A stretch of 64,000 nt of DNA, taken from assembly GCF_001186155.3 (NCBI RefSeq), contig NZ_CP016540.2, positions 1,156,001-1,220,000 on the forward strand, given 5' to 3'. Position 1 is the stretch's first letter, and the number at the start of each line of letters is the position of its first letter. The DNA is from Planococcus versutus. GTDB lineage: Bacteria; Bacillota; Bacilli; Bacillales_A; Planococcaceae. Positions 27,969-36,819 of this stretch are shown here, in pieces. The notes beneath the pieces are model-generated. The model made no database searches. It saw nothing but the letters and a program-made list of their open reading frames with translations, and had not been told where the DNA came from. Position numbers and translations under genes: made by a program.

Positions 27969-28079
27969 GTTTACATATCGCAGCTTATCGGAAGCTACTT
28001 ATATTGCAAAGGAGAGAAGAGGCTGTAACCAATACATCTTTTCTCCTTTTTGTTCGTGAAAATGTACTTTTACGAATGC
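27969..28079 (+). repeat. Family B unit
   Basis: 5' box GTTTACATATCGCAGCTTAT + CGGAAG; central stem AAAGGAGAGAAG/ATCTTTTCTCCTTT followed by T; 3' box GTTCGTGAAAATGTACTTTT + ACGAA. The central part is nearly the same as in the unit at 31860. Confidence 0.85.
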
Positions 28080-28197
28080 GTGGCTACACTTTACGTATAT
28101 CTTACAGATGGAAATTAATGTTATTATAAGAATAGTAAATACTTTGCTTAAATAACAGTGCTTTTAGAAGACCCAATATATTTTATAGGGGGCCAAA

Positions 28198-29430
28198 ATG
28201 AATAAAAAGTTAAAAGATTGGAAAGATCCAGCCATACTGCTGACTTCACTTGGCATTGCTGGCATCGGTGACTTTATTTACCTGGTCGCCATCAATATCA
28301 TTGTTTATCAAATGACTGGTTCTGCTGCAGCAGTAGCCGGACTTTGGATCATTGGACCGATTGTCAACATCTTGACGAAGTTTTGGACTGGAAGCTTTAT
28401 CGATTACCGCAGCAAGAGGAAAGTCATTATCGCGACTTATCTTTTGCGGGCAGGATTTATCGCATTGATTCCCTATGCTCCCAATATCGTTGGCATTTAC
28501 GTGATTCTCGTTTTCCTGAGTATCGCTAAGTCTTTTTTTGGTCCTTCTTCGACCACCTATACAACCATGCTAGTGCCGAAATTAAAGAGAAAACGTTTCA
28601 ACTCCATTCGTTCGGTTACTTCTTCCGGTGCATTTATCATCGGTCCCGCCATCGGCGGTACGTTAATTCTGCTTAGCTCGATTCAGGCCACCCTTTGGAT
28701 CAATGCAATTTTCTTTGTGATTGCAGCACTTCTGCTTTTGGGACTTCCAGAGCAAGAAGAGATTGACCGTGAGACGATTCCTAAGATGACCGTTGCTCAA
28801 GTATGGAGTGATTTTACAGTGGTTAAGCAATTCCTTTCTGAAAACAAATACATCGCTATTATTTACCTGAGTTTTATTCTGGTCATGATTTTTTCGTTCG
28901 CCATGGATGCCCAGGAAGTCGTGTTTACCCAACAGGTAATTGGGCTTTCCGAAGTAGACTACAGCTTGTTAATCAGTATCACCGGCATTGGTTCAGTTAG
29001 TGGCGGCGTTCTGCTTACCATCTTTTCGTCAAAGTTCTCTTTACGGTTTATGATTGTGCTCGGTCTGGTGATGACGGCGGTCGGCTATGTCCTGTATGCT
29101 TTTTCTTGGTCGTTCCTCACCATTACAATCGGCTTCCTGATTTTAGGTTTTTTCAATGTCTTCATGAATACTGGCATGGCTACATTTTACCAAAACAACA
29201 TTCCAGTTGCGCTGATGGGAAGAGTCACCAGCATTTTTCAATTGGTTCAAAGTGTCGTACAAGTCCTGTTCATCTTAGGAATCGGTATCTTAGCAGATGT
29301 GATTTCCTTGCGAGTTACCATTGTTGGAATGGCTAGCATTATGTTGCTGGCATCAATCGTCTTTTCCTATTTTGTATTGAAATCACAAAAAGCTGCATTT
29401 TACCAAGAAGAGGAGGAAGAGGTCAGATGA
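28198..29430 (+). CDS. MFS transporter
   Basis: 410 aa, about 12 hydrophobic segments. The MFS loop between segments 2 and 3 reads GSFIDYRSKRK. Best described as a drug or small-molecule exporter; no substrate can be given. Start ATG 28198 after GGGGG. Base composition is closer to the backbone than to the adjacent AT-rich genes. Its stop overlaps the next start (ATGA). Confidence 0.85.
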   Translation: MNKKLKDWKDPAILLTSLGIAGIGDFIYLVAINIIVYQMTGSAAAVAGLWIIGPIVNILTKFWTGSFIDYRSKRKVIIATYLLRAGFIALIPYAPNIVGIYVILVFLSIAKSFFGPSSTTYTTMLVPKLKRKRFNSIRSVTSSGAFIIGPAIGGTLILLSSIQATLWINAIFFVIAALLLLGLPEQEEIDRETIPKMTVAQVWSDFTVVKQFLSENKYIAIIYLSFILVMIFSFAMDAQEVVFTQQVIGLSEVDYSLLISITGIGSVSGGVLLTIFSSKFSLRFMIVLGLVMTAVGYVLYAFSWSFLTITIGFLILGFFNVFMNTGMATFYQNNIPVALMGRVTSIFQLVQSVVQVLFILGIGILADVISLRVTIVGMASIMLLASIVFSYFVLKSQKAAFYQEEEEEVR

Positions 29431-29813
29431 GCAAATATGATTCGAACCCACGAAATGATTTAATTGGAGACATTTTAAAGGAATATACTAAAATAGGTGG
29501 AATGGATGATTTGCCCGGTGCCGGAAAGCCTTTGTCAGCGGAATATTTTTCAGGAGATCTTTTTCAGCATTTTCAGCGCGTGGCAAATGAGGCAGGGCAT
29601 AAACCCCATTGGCTAAAGCTCCAGCATGACATTCGGGATGGGATTCAAGATGCGATTCTTCAACTAAGCAAAGGAAAGAGAAGCGATGTGCAATTAAGGG
29701 TTGCGTTACTCAACGATAAAATTCATGAATTTAACCAAATTTGTCCGATACCTCTTCAAAAAGGATCAGTGAGGATAGAAAATTTGGATGCGGCCATGGA
29801 ACGTTGGAGATAA
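29427..29813 (+). CDS. DUF1992 (DnaJ homologue subfamily C member 28 domain) protein
   Basis: 128 aa. The DUF1992 core DLPGAGKPL (about 28-36) with the N-terminal IGDILKEYTKIGGMD and following conserved basic helix is clear. Function unknown. Overlaps the MFS gene by 4 nt, so the two are co-translated. Confidence 0.85.
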   Translation: MSKYDSNPRNDLIGDILKEYTKIGGMDDLPGAGKPLSAEYFSGDLFQHFQRVANEAGHKPHWLKLQHDIRDGIQDAILQLSKGKRSDVQLRVALLNDKIHEFNQICPIPLQKGSVRIENLDAAMERWR

Positions 29814-29876
29814 TGATTTAATTTTATATCTTAGGAATTATGAGGAGATGCAAAAATAAAAAGAGAGTGAAGAGGT

Positions 29877-29984
29877 GAACTGAACACCAGGTGATAGACA
29901 TTTAAAAAAGTGATACATTTGTGGCTCAGTTCAAATTATAAGTTCCTTGTCTTTTTAATTTGCAAAAGTGTACTTTTACGAACG
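29877..29984 (+). repeat. Family B unit, diverged 5' part
   Basis: Stem GAACTGA/TCAGTTC (29877-29883/29926-29932) then 3' box TGCAAAAGTGTACTTTTACG + AACG. The 5' box is not recognisable. Confidence 0.65.
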
Positions 29985-30121
29985 GGTTAGTTAAATGTGG
30001 AATTATTTGTGGTATTCACTAAGTATTAAAATGATAAAATTGATGAAAGAGAGAACGGCAAGATTTTTCTATTCATAGAAATTATTTTGACTTTTTAAAT
30101 TCAGAAGGAATTAGGTGGAAT

Positions 30122-31135
30122 ATGGTTATCAATAAAAAAATCGATTCATCATTTGAAACCGTTATCGAACATGTTAAAAATACTGCTAACGTAGTGGACT
30201 GCACAGGATCTGCACTTTTAATCATGCAAAATGATGAAGTTGTAGTAGAAAAGTATTGGGGTACGCATTCTAAAGAAGAAAATGCAAAAGAAATTCAGGA
30301 AACAACTCAATTTCATATTGCTTCAGTCAGAAAGAACTACATTGGTTTTACCGCGGCATATGCTGTTAAAGAAGGATTTATAAAGTCTATAAATGATTTA
30401 GTCACGAAATACTATCAGGCAAATGAGCCTGAACTTTTCGAAGGAGTCACCATTAGGCATCTCTTAACTCATACGCATGGATTAAAAAATAATGGAGAGG
30501 AAACTCAAAGAGAATTCTTACCAGGAGAAAGTTGGGCATATAGGGGTGTAGGGATCGATACGTTAACCAAGGTCATTGAAAATGCCACTGGAAAGAGTAT
30601 TGCAGAAATCTTAGCTGAACAGGTGTTTAACAAATTGAACTTTGCAGAAACTGGATGGTACACAGAAGTAAATGAAAATCTGGTAGAGGTTATAAGAGAT
30701 CCGGATGATTTGAGCTGGTACAACGGAAAAAGCATTTCTGGAAATGAAAGAAATATGTATGCCTCTGTAAGAGAGTTAGCCACATGGGGAGGGCTTCATC
30801 TTAATAAGGGTCTGGTAGGGGACGAACAGGTTGTTCCGAGTGAAATTATTGAGTTAGCTACTTCCATTCACAGTCCGGAAACGATTGATGCTGATTTCCC
30901 TCAGAACGGGTTTTTATGGTTTGTCAAAGACTTGCCCGCTAAAAAGTCGGAAATAGGGGAGCTAGTTCCAAAGGGATCTTTTCAGATACTAGGTTATACA
31001 GGAGTCACACTACTTGTAATTCCTCAATTTAATCTAGTAGCCGTGAGGGCTTTTAATAGTTTTGGATCTCCTGCAGGATATGATTATTTAGAGGATGTGA
31101 GGACATTTGGAGACACAATAATCCGTTGCTTATAA
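30122..31135 (+). CDS. Serine hydrolase, beta-lactamase/PBP4 fold
   Basis: 337 aa, no signal peptide, so cytoplasmic. SxxK in ASVRKNYIG (Ser about 65), family helix LLTHTHGL, second motif region WAYRGVGIDTL, third motif GYTG near residue 290. This is the class C/EstB-like fold, more likely an esterase or peptidase than a resistance lactamase. RBS AGGTGG before ATG 30122. It is the only gene between B units at 29.9 and 31.2 kb. Confidence 0.85.
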   Translation: MVINKKIDSSFETVIEHVKNTANVVDCTGSALLIMQNDEVVVEKYWGTHSKEENAKEIQETTQFHIASVRKNYIGFTAAYAVKEGFIKSINDLVTKYYQANEPELFEGVTIRHLLTHTHGLKNNGEETQREFLPGESWAYRGVGIDTLTKVIENATGKSIAEILAEQVFNKLNFAETGWYTEVNENLVEVIRDPDDLSWYNGKSISGNERNMYASVRELATWGGLHLNKGLVGDEQVVPSEIIELATSIHSPETIDADFPQNGFLWFVKDLPAKKSEIGELVPKGSFQILGYTGVTLLVIPQFNLVAVRAFNSFGSPAGYDYLEDVRTFGDTIIRCL

Positions 31136-31180
31136 AACCTCTTTATCCTATTAATAGGAATAATTTTACGAAGTATAATA

Positions 31181-31270
31181 GTTTACATATCATGAGTTAT
31201 CGGAAGGCAAGAAGTGATTGATTTAACTTCTTGCCTTCTTTTATTCATTTAAGTGTCCTTTTGCGATTGT
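31181..31270 (+). repeat. Family B unit
   Basis: 5' box GTTTACATATCATGAGTTAT + CGGAAG; stem GGCAAGAAGT/ACTTCTTGCC with T-rich tail; 3' box diverged (AAGTGTCCTTTTGCGA). Confidence 0.8.
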
Positions 31271-31385
31271 TTTCTAGTTATTAGACTTTCTATGAATGAA
31301 AAAACTGGTGATAAAAATTAACTCTTACCAAGAAACAAGGTGGTCAGAATGACTTTCTTATAATAAATCAACTCTAAAAGATCAA

Positions 31386-31413
31386 CAAAAAAAGTGCCTT
31401 TTAGAAAGACACT
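31386..31413 (-). terminator. Terminator of the 91-aa membrane protein gene
   Basis: Stem AGTGTCTTT/AAAGGCACT (one G-U) followed on the minus strand by TTTTTTT. Confidence 0.75.
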
Positions 31414-31423
31414 ACAAATAATA

Positions 31424-31699
31424 TCAGTGGTTGCGCGCGGCTTTGGAGACGTAACCGATATACAAAAAGACGAATCCGGTAATTGATGTTGCAACTGCGA
31501 ATAATAATCCTGCGGCACTTGCACCCATCCCAGCACCAGTAATAGCGCCTACAATATTAAGAATAAGAAAATGAACTACAAGAGGGAGTACAAAAGCGGT
31601 AAGATAGCCAGCATTGATCCATCTCTCCTTATCGTCTCCAGCAATTTTGTGAACAGCAAAGCTTAGCAAAGCGATGTAAGCAGCTAAAATTAAAATCAT
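31424..31699 (-). CDS. Small membrane protein, 91 aa
   Basis: Three hydrophobic segments (about 1-17, 30-53, 60-82) with Gly/Ala-rich spacing GAITGAGMGASAAG. Strong AGGAGG 6-7 nt before ATG 31699 and its own terminator. Not recognised. It faces left, opposite to the B units on either side. Confidence 0.7.
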   Translation of the reverse strand: MILILAAYIALLSFAVHKIAGDDKERWINAGYLTAFVLPLVVHFLILNIVGAITGAGMGASAAGLLFAVATSITGFVFLYIGYVSKAARNH

Positions 31700-31859
31700 A
31701 CTAATCCTCCTATCTCACTTTTTAGATAAATTAACAATAATTTTTCTTATAAATGATTTACTAAATATAATACTACCATATATTAGGGGGAGTGTATGGA
31801 GGCTTAAAAACTAAGACTTATGTATAACTGGAGAAGAACAGAGTTCCTGTCAGTGCTTA

Positions 31860-31969
31860 GTTTACATATGACACATTATCGGAAGTTACTTATAGTGAAA
31901 AGGAGAGAAGGGGCTGTACGTAGCGCATCTTTTCTCCTTTTTGTTTGTGAATTGTATTTTTACAAACAG
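31860..31969 (+). repeat. Family B unit between two minus-strand genes
   Basis: 5' box GTTTACATATGACACATTAT + CGGAAG (taken as consensus), stem AAAGGAGAGAAG/ATCTTTTCTCCTTT, 3' box GTTTGTGAATTGTATTTTTA + CAAAC. Orientation is plus although both neighbours are minus. Confidence 0.85.
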
Positions 31970-31976
31970 TTGATAT

Positions 31977-32471
31977 TCATCTTGAATTATTTTTTGATTT
32001 TAAAGCTGTTAGGATCTGATAACCATCAGAAGGACGTCCAGCATAAGGTTTCGGTTTCCACCAATTAGGATAAGTTATAGGGATGCTTGTGAAAATAAAT
32101 AAGATGAGATTAAAGTATATAATTCCATTTAAAAAATTTTTGGTTCCATAATGCGTTAGATCAGCTGAAACGAGATAAGCAGCAATACATAGCAGCAAAG
32201 AGATAATTGGACCTCCTGCTGAAAACATAATACTTTTAAAGCTTGTGAAATCGCTTCTGTTTTTAACAAAACAAAAACCAAAGAATGCCCATTTGATATG
32301 AAAGTGCATTCTTCCAATTCGAAAATTTTCTTCGTTATTATCGTTTGCTGGGCCAAGATAAACATGTGCCTTTTCTTTTGTAAATAGCGTGATTCCTAAA
32401 GCATGCCCTACTTCATGCAATAGTATAGAAACGGGCACTCCTATTAAATAAAAAATAAAAAATGAAATCAT
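31977..32471 (-). CDS. Small site-2-protease-like (M50) zinc metallopeptidase
   Basis: 164 aa. HEVGH (HExxH type) lies in the first membrane helix at about residues 19-23, and about three further hydrophobic segments follow. The C-terminal RPSDGYQIL resembles the NPxDG third-ligand motif of the family, with Asp as the zinc ligand. No PDZ domain. RBS AGAGGTGA before ATG 32471. Candidate intramembrane protease of unknown target. Confidence 0.75.
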   Translation of the reverse strand: MISFFIFYLIGVPVSILLHEVGHALGITLFTKEKAHVYLGPANDNNEENFRIGRMHFHIKWAFFGFCFVKNRSDFTSFKSIMFSAGGPIISLLLCIAAYLVSADLTHYGTKNFLNGIIYFNLILFIFTSIPITYPNWWKPKPYAGRPSDGYQILTALKSKNNSR

Positions 32472-32529
32472 TTTAATTCACCTCTGGAAATACTTACGTA
32501 ATAAATCGTTGATAGTTTCAAATAACTTG

Positions 32530-32612
32530 GTTTACATATTCCGGATTATCGGAAGAGAAGGAGCTCAAGCGTGAGCTTCTTCTTTTTTGCTCTGAAAATT
32601 GTACTTTACAAA
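32530..32612 (+). repeat. Family B unit
   Basis: 5' box GTTTACATATTCCGGATTAT + CGGAAG; stem GAAGGAGCTCA/TGAGCTTCTTC with T tail; 3' box decayed (AAATTGTACTTTACAAA). Confidence 0.8.
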
Positions 32613-32673
32613 ATTTTAAAATTGAAGTCATTAAAATTTAAAATCGGAATATAAAAAGGATTAATTAAAACGC

Positions 32674-32707
32674 TTTACATTCTACCTACCAGTAGGTAGA
32701 ATGTAAA
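32674..32707 (+). promoter_or_regulatory. Promoter with built-in palindromic operator
   Basis: Perfect 16-nt inverted repeat TTTACATTCTACCTAC/GTAGGTAGAATGTAAA with a 2-nt centre. It spans exactly a -35 (TTTACA, 32674) and -10 (TAGAAT, 32697) with 17-nt spacing. The TetR-family regulator encoded at 33771 is the obvious candidate binder. Confidence 0.75.
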
Positions 32708-32756
32708 AGTAAGCACTCAAGCAAATAGAAAGCACAATTTAAAGGAGGAAAAATAA

Positions 32757-33527
32757 ATGTTATTTAATGATAAAGTGGTTATTGTTACAGGAGGAGGATC
32801 AGGAATTGGGAAAGCGGCAGCTAAACGGTTCCTTGAAGAAGGCGCTAAAGTAGTTATCAACGGCAGAAGAGAAAACGTGTTGAAAGAAACTATGAAAGAG
32901 CTTGATCCATCAGGAGAAAAAGTTGATTATGTAGCTGGAGATATTAGTGTTAAAGCAACTGGGGCTGCATTGGTACAAAAAGCAGTAGATACGTTTGGCG
33001 GCGTGGATGTATTGGTCTGCAATACCGGCATTTTCAATCCTACCGGCTTTTTGGAACACGGTGAAGATGATTTGAACAATTACTTGGATGCAATTGTAAA
33101 AGGAACATTCTTTCCAGCGCAAGCAGCGATTCCGGAAATGCAGAAAAGAGGAGGAGGTGCAATCGTCAGCACAGGATCTATGTGGGCGATTCAATCAGTT
33201 GAAGCGACTCCTTCCGCTGCCTATTCGGCAGCAATGGCCGGCAGACATACGTTGACCCGAAACCTTGCAGTAGAGTTTGCCAAGGATAACATCCGCGTGA
33301 ATGCTGTTGCACCTGCTGTTATCGAAACGCCGATCTACAACACCTTTATGTCTGAAGAACAAGTGGCCGAAGTGCTTCCTACGTTCAACGAGTTCCATCC
33401 GCTCGGAAGAAACGGACAGCCTGTGGATGTCGCTGAAGCGATTTTGTACTTAGCGAGCGACAAAGCTTCCTTTATCACTGGCGTGATATTGCCAGTAGAC
33501 GGTGGCGTAACAGCAAGATTGAGATAA
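32757..33527 (+). CDS. SDR family oxidoreductase with altered active-site Lys
   Basis: 256 aa classical short-chain dehydrogenase: TGGGSGIG cofactor loop (about 12-19), NGRR suggesting NADP(H), CNTG (normally NNAG), catalytic Ser in STGSMW and Tyr in AYSAAMAGRH. The YxxxK motif reads YSAAM: the Lys codon is ATG, one base from AAG. Activity may be lost or changed. Start ATG 32757 after GGAGG. Expressed from the palindromic promoter just upstream. Confidence 0.85.
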   Translation: MLFNDKVVIVTGGGSGIGKAAAKRFLEEGAKVVINGRRENVLKETMKELDPSGEKVDYVAGDISVKATGAALVQKAVDTFGGVDVLVCNTGIFNPTGFLEHGEDDLNNYLDAIVKGTFFPAQAAIPEMQKRGGGAIVSTGSMWAIQSVEATPSAAYSAAMAGRHTLTRNLAVEFAKDNIRVNAVAPAVIETPIYNTFMSEEQVAEVLPTFNEFHPLGRNGQPVDVAEAILYLASDKASFITGVILPVDGGVTARLR

Positions 33528-33634
33528 TACGCTTGGCTTACCCTTTCTTTATCTTTCCAACGTACAGGTACATCTGCTGTTTTTCTGAATGAACGTCATT
33601 TTTTTCTGCAGCTGCCTATGGTATATTAGCAATC

Positions 33635-33709
33635 GAAGTCCCTATCCGAAACCGGTAGGGGCTTCAATTCAATTTAGCAGGTTCTTTATCGAAACAGCAG
33701 AACCTTGCT
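33635..33709 (+). terminator. Two adjacent hairpins after the SDR gene
   Basis: GAAGTCCCTA/TAGGGGCTTC (33635-33665) and AGCAGGTTCT/AGAACCTTGCT (33676-33709). T runs are weak, so efficiency is uncertain. Confidence 0.45.
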
Positions 33710-33770
33710 ATTTGCTGGTAATATGATTAAGGATATAAGTGGAATTTATTTTAGATGGAAGGTTGAGTAT

Positions 33771-34358
33771 ATGAAAAAAAATATAGATACCATGCAGCAG
33801 ATTCTGGATACTGGACAAAACCTGATTCAAGAACGCGGGTATAATGCCATTAGCTATGCGGATGTGGCGGAACAAATCGGCATCAAAAAAGCCAGCATTC
33901 ATTATTACTTTCCGGCCAAGCAGGACCTTGTCCAAGCAATTCTTAAAAGATACCGGACAGAATTCATGACAGGGCTGAATCAGATTGGCCGATCCTCTGA
34001 TAGTCCTGAAGAAAATCTTTATCGGTTTTTTCAATATTACCGTGACCCACTGGTAGAGAATGCCAAACTTTGCCTTTGTTCCATGATGGCAGCTGAACTT
34101 GTTTCTTTTCCAATGGAAATCCGTGATGAAATCAATGGGTTCTTTCGGGATAATGAAACCTGGCTAGAAAACGTCATCGAACAAGGAAGGGAGATGGGTA
34201 TCTTGGATTCTCAAATTAGCTCAAAAGAACAGTCGCAGATCATCATGGCATTTGTACAGGGCGCCCAATTATTAGCGCGATCTTCAGGAGACCTTCAGTA
34301 TTATGACATGATGGTCCGAAATCTGCTGAAAAACTTGAACATCTTAACAAGCCCATAA
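33771..34358 (+). CDS. TetR/AcrR family transcriptional regulator
   Basis: 195 aa. N-terminal HTH: ISYADVAEQIGIKKASIHYYF (split over about residues 23-43) and the following FPAKQDLV; the C-terminal ligand domain contains LCLCSMMAAELVSFP, a pattern of the YxaF/LmrA-like group with Cys residues. I choose ATG 33771 after GGAAGG; the longer frame from 33705 adds 22 residues without an RBS. Likely represses the upstream SDR through the 32674 palindrome. Confidence 0.88.
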   Translation: MKKNIDTMQQILDTGQNLIQERGYNAISYADVAEQIGIKKASIHYYFPAKQDLVQAILKRYRTEFMTGLNQIGRSSDSPEENLYRFFQYYRDPLVENAKLCLCSMMAAELVSFPMEIRDEINGFFRDNETWLENVIEQGREMGILDSQISSKEQSQIIMAFVQGAQLLARSSGDLQYYDMMVRNLLKNLNILTSP

Positions 34359-34451
34359 TTCGAGTGCTAAATGCAGAAGAGCAGCAAAAATAGAAAAACG
34401 CTTTAAAATCTATAATTAATAATAAATGCACAGTCGGAAGGAGTAACGAAT

Positions 34452-35585
34452 GTGAATCATCCTGTAGTCATTATCGGCGCTGGTTTAAGCGGCCTCTATG
34501 CAGCCTCTTTACTTGTAGAACACGGTATCAATTGCCGAGTTCTTGAAGCAAGAGATCGAATCGGGGGTAGAGTGTTGAGTATTGCCGTCTCCGACAGAGC
34601 AGAATCGAAACAATTTGATTTAGGGCCGACTTGGTTTTGGCCACAGTATGAGAAGGTGATTGCTGGGCTTGCCAGCCGCCTGAATCTGGGTACGTTTGAA
34701 CAATATACTGAAGGTGCCATGGTTTCAGAGCGGAGCCTGAATGGTCCGCCACAACGTCTTGTTCTGCCGGAAGGCTCTATGGAAAAGTCCATGCGATTCA
34801 CAGGAGGTGTCCAATCCCTGATTGCTGGAGTTGAGAAGACGCTTCCGCTAGGTACAGTCGAATTAGGGAAGCGAGTTACGTCAATTCGATTTGATCGAAT
34901 TGGCGCTATTACCATTAAAACAAAGTTTGCGAATGGCAAAAAAGAAGAAGTTCAGGCAAGTGCTGTCATCCTAGCATTACCCCCTCGGATTATAGCCCAG
35001 CACATTGAATTCTCACCTTCGCTACCTACAGATGTGATGACGGATCTACTCAACAAGCCTACTTGGATGGCTGGTCAGGCAAAAGTAGTTGCAGTTTACG
35101 ATCATCCGTTTTGGAGGGATGCAGGACTGGCGGGGTATGCTACAAGCTGGGTTGGTCCTTTGCAGGAAATTCACGATGCTTCTCCAGTGCAAGGCCCCGG
35201 TGCGCTTTTCGGTTTTTTTGGAATGCCCGCAGCAGTACGACAAGAACTGGGAGAGGACCAATTAAAAGAAATGGTAATTGACCAATTGGTTCGGCTTTTT
35301 GGACCCGAGGCAAAAAATGTGCGTTCCATCTTTTATAAGGATTGGTCCAACGATGCTGAGACCGCTGTAGAGGACGACTCCATTCCACTAATGGATTTTC
35401 CGGCATACGGCAAGCCGCCGCAGTGGGAGGAATGGCAGGACAAAATTCTCTTTGCCGGTACTGAAACGAGTACGCAGTTCGGGGGGCATCTTGAAGGCGC
35501 CCTTCAGTCAGCAGAACAAGCGGTAGCTGAAGTCGTCAACCTAAAGAACAACTTCTATAGGAAAGAAAGTGATTCAAGTGGCTGA
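34452..35585 (+). CDS. FAD-dependent amine oxidase (flavin monoamine oxidase type)
   Basis: 377 aa. Rossmann motif VVIIGAGLSGLYAA at the N-terminus, LEARDRIGGRV, and the C-terminal FAD block FAGTETSTQFGGHLEGAL. Substrate unknown. Start GTG 34452 after GGAAGGAG. Lies 93 nt after the TetR gene in the same direction, so SDR-TetR-oxidase may be one degradative unit. Confidence 0.85.
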   Translation: MNHPVVIIGAGLSGLYAASLLVEHGINCRVLEARDRIGGRVLSIAVSDRAESKQFDLGPTWFWPQYEKVIAGLASRLNLGTFEQYTEGAMVSERSLNGPPQRLVLPEGSMEKSMRFTGGVQSLIAGVEKTLPLGTVELGKRVTSIRFDRIGAITIKTKFANGKKEEVQASAVILALPPRIIAQHIEFSPSLPTDVMTDLLNKPTWMAGQAKVVAVYDHPFWRDAGLAGYATSWVGPLQEIHDASPVQGPGALFGFFGMPAAVRQELGEDQLKEMVIDQLVRLFGPEAKNVRSIFYKDWSNDAETAVEDDSIPLMDFPAYGKPPQWEEWQDKILFAGTETSTQFGGHLEGALQSAEQAVAEVVNLKNNFYRKESDSSG

Positions 35586-35715
35586 GAAAACTGAGGTTTT
35601 TATTCAGCCTTACATAGATTCACCCGAAAAGTTGAAGGAAATATACCGACGCGTCATTTTTGTGGCAAGCCTCTCTCCAATTTTTGGCGGCGCCGGTCTT
35701 GCAGCTAAAAGTTAG
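35578..35715 (+). pseudogene. Gene remnant truncated by a family B 5' box
   Basis: 45 codons from GTG 35578, overlapping the oxidase stop by 8 nt, ending at a TAG formed at the junction with the B box. Text such as SPEKLKEIYRRVIFVASLSPIFGGAGLA looks like the N-terminus of a real membrane protein whose remainder is gone. Family not identified. Confidence 0.45.
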
Positions 35716-35741
35716 TTTACATTTGACACATTACCAGAAGG
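35712..35741 (+). repeat. Family B 5' box only
   Basis: AGTTTACATTTGACACATTA + CCAGAAG. Neither the hairpin nor the 3' palindrome follows. Confidence 0.7.
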
Positions 35742-35845
35742 AAAATAAACAGCTAGATTGATTAAAAGAGTTTATTTCGAATGTTGCCTACTTTTTAATC
35801 GAGTTCCATTATAGAAGAATCTTAAAAGAGCTATTGCATGCTGAA

Positions 35846-35886
35846 TGTAGATACATTGTAGATGCATTGTATATACTTGTTATATA
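35846..35886 (+). promoter_or_regulatory. Candidate promoter/operator of the mazEF pair
   Basis: Direct repeat CATTGTA at 35854 and 35865 within a weak promoter (TTGTAG, 17 nt, TTATAT). Such repeats fit autorepression by the antitoxin but this is inferred. Confidence 0.35.
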
Positions 35887-35912
35887 AATAGCACTCTGAG
35901 GAGTTGATTCAC

Positions 35913-36194
35913 ATGCCGCAAATCAAGCAGAAAGTTAGTCACCGAGAGGCTAAACTTCAGAATTGGGGTAACAGTAAAGCAGTTCGGCTTACAAGAGATA
36001 TCCTTGAGGAAGCCGGATTCAATGCAACTGATGATGCTGTATTTGATGTAGAGGTTGAACCAAATCGAATTTCATTAGTTCGAAAAAGCCAGTTAACTCC
36101 GTTTCAAAAGTTATTTGTTGGTTATAATGGTGAAAAACCTGAGTCTGAAGCATTTTGGGATGAAGTAGAACCAGTCGGAAAAGAATATTGGTAA
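35913..36194 (+). CDS. AbrB/MazE-type antitoxin
   Basis: 93 aa. SpoVT/AbrB DNA-binding strand motif LQNWGNSKAVRLTRDILEEA at about residues 15-34, followed by an acidic tail that would wrap the toxin. ATG 35913 lies 9 nt after GAGGAG. The gene pair with the downstream MazF-like toxin is 83 nt apart, rather wide for a TA operon. Confidence 0.85.
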   Translation: MPQIKQKVSHREAKLQNWGNSKAVRLTRDILEEAGFNATDDAVFDVEVEPNRISLVRKSQLTPFQKLFVGYNGEKPESEAFWDEVEPVGKEYW

Positions 36195-36277
36195 GCAATT
36201 AATAGGCTCAAAAATCGTTTGCCTGTACTTAATCCTCAATGGAAAAGTACAGGCACTATTTAATTGGGGGAGTAGTG

Positions 36278-36625
36278 ATGACAAGATTTTTTAAAGTTGG
36301 GGATATTATTAAGATCGATATGTCGCCGGCAAAAGGTTATCGTCCAGCCATCGTTGTTTCAGAAGAAAATGTACATAAAGAGACCGACTTAATTTGGGTT
36401 TTGCTAATCCCCAATACGAATAAAGGTTACCCGACTCATGTACCGGTAAATGGAAGAACCAAGAATAACAAGAACAGCGTAGTAAACAATCAGACAACTG
36501 GGTATGTATTGTGTGAAAAGATAAAGGTAATTGATCCATTAGCTAGCGCTGCAAGATTAACAGACGAGGCCGATCAAGAGTTGATTGAAGATGCAAGGCT
36601 ATCATCGATGCCATTACTTTTATAG
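36278..36625 (+). CDS. MazF/PemK-type endoribonuclease toxin
   Basis: 115 aa. VGDIIKIDMSPAKGYRPAIVVSEE carries the N-terminal SH3-like barrel and the conserved Arg-Pro; PTHVPVN and CEKIKVIDPLASAARL match further MazF blocks. I use ATG 36278 after GGGGAG; 13 codons upstream in the frame are unsupported. Predicted mRNA interferase neutralised by the preceding gene's product. Confidence 0.85.
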   Translation: MTRFFKVGDIIKIDMSPAKGYRPAIVVSEENVHKETDLIWVLLIPNTNKGYPTHVPVNGRTKNNKNSVVNNQTTGYVLCEKIKVIDPLASAARLTDEADQELIEDARLSSMPLLL

Positions 36626-36639
36626 GGTAAAGAAAATAA

Positions 36640-36712
36640 GGCCAATCATTATGATTGGTCTTTTTGAGTACTAGACTCATTTTTTGTCTGTAAACCTGTA
36701 CTTTTACGAACG
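36640..36712 (+). repeat. Family B unit with terminator, after mazF
   Basis: GGCCAATCAT/ATGATTGGTC stem + TTTTT, then 3' box CTGTAAACCTGTACTTTTAC + GAACG. It begins the second copy of the module at 23.7 kb. Confidence 0.8.
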
Positions 36713-36819
36713 CTTTTTTCACGAGAAATAATTTATTGACTCTATCTATAAAAATCAAGAATGGTAAAATAAGTATTATAGAGAAGAGATACAAAAATAA
36801 AAGTGGAGGTACTAGTAGA

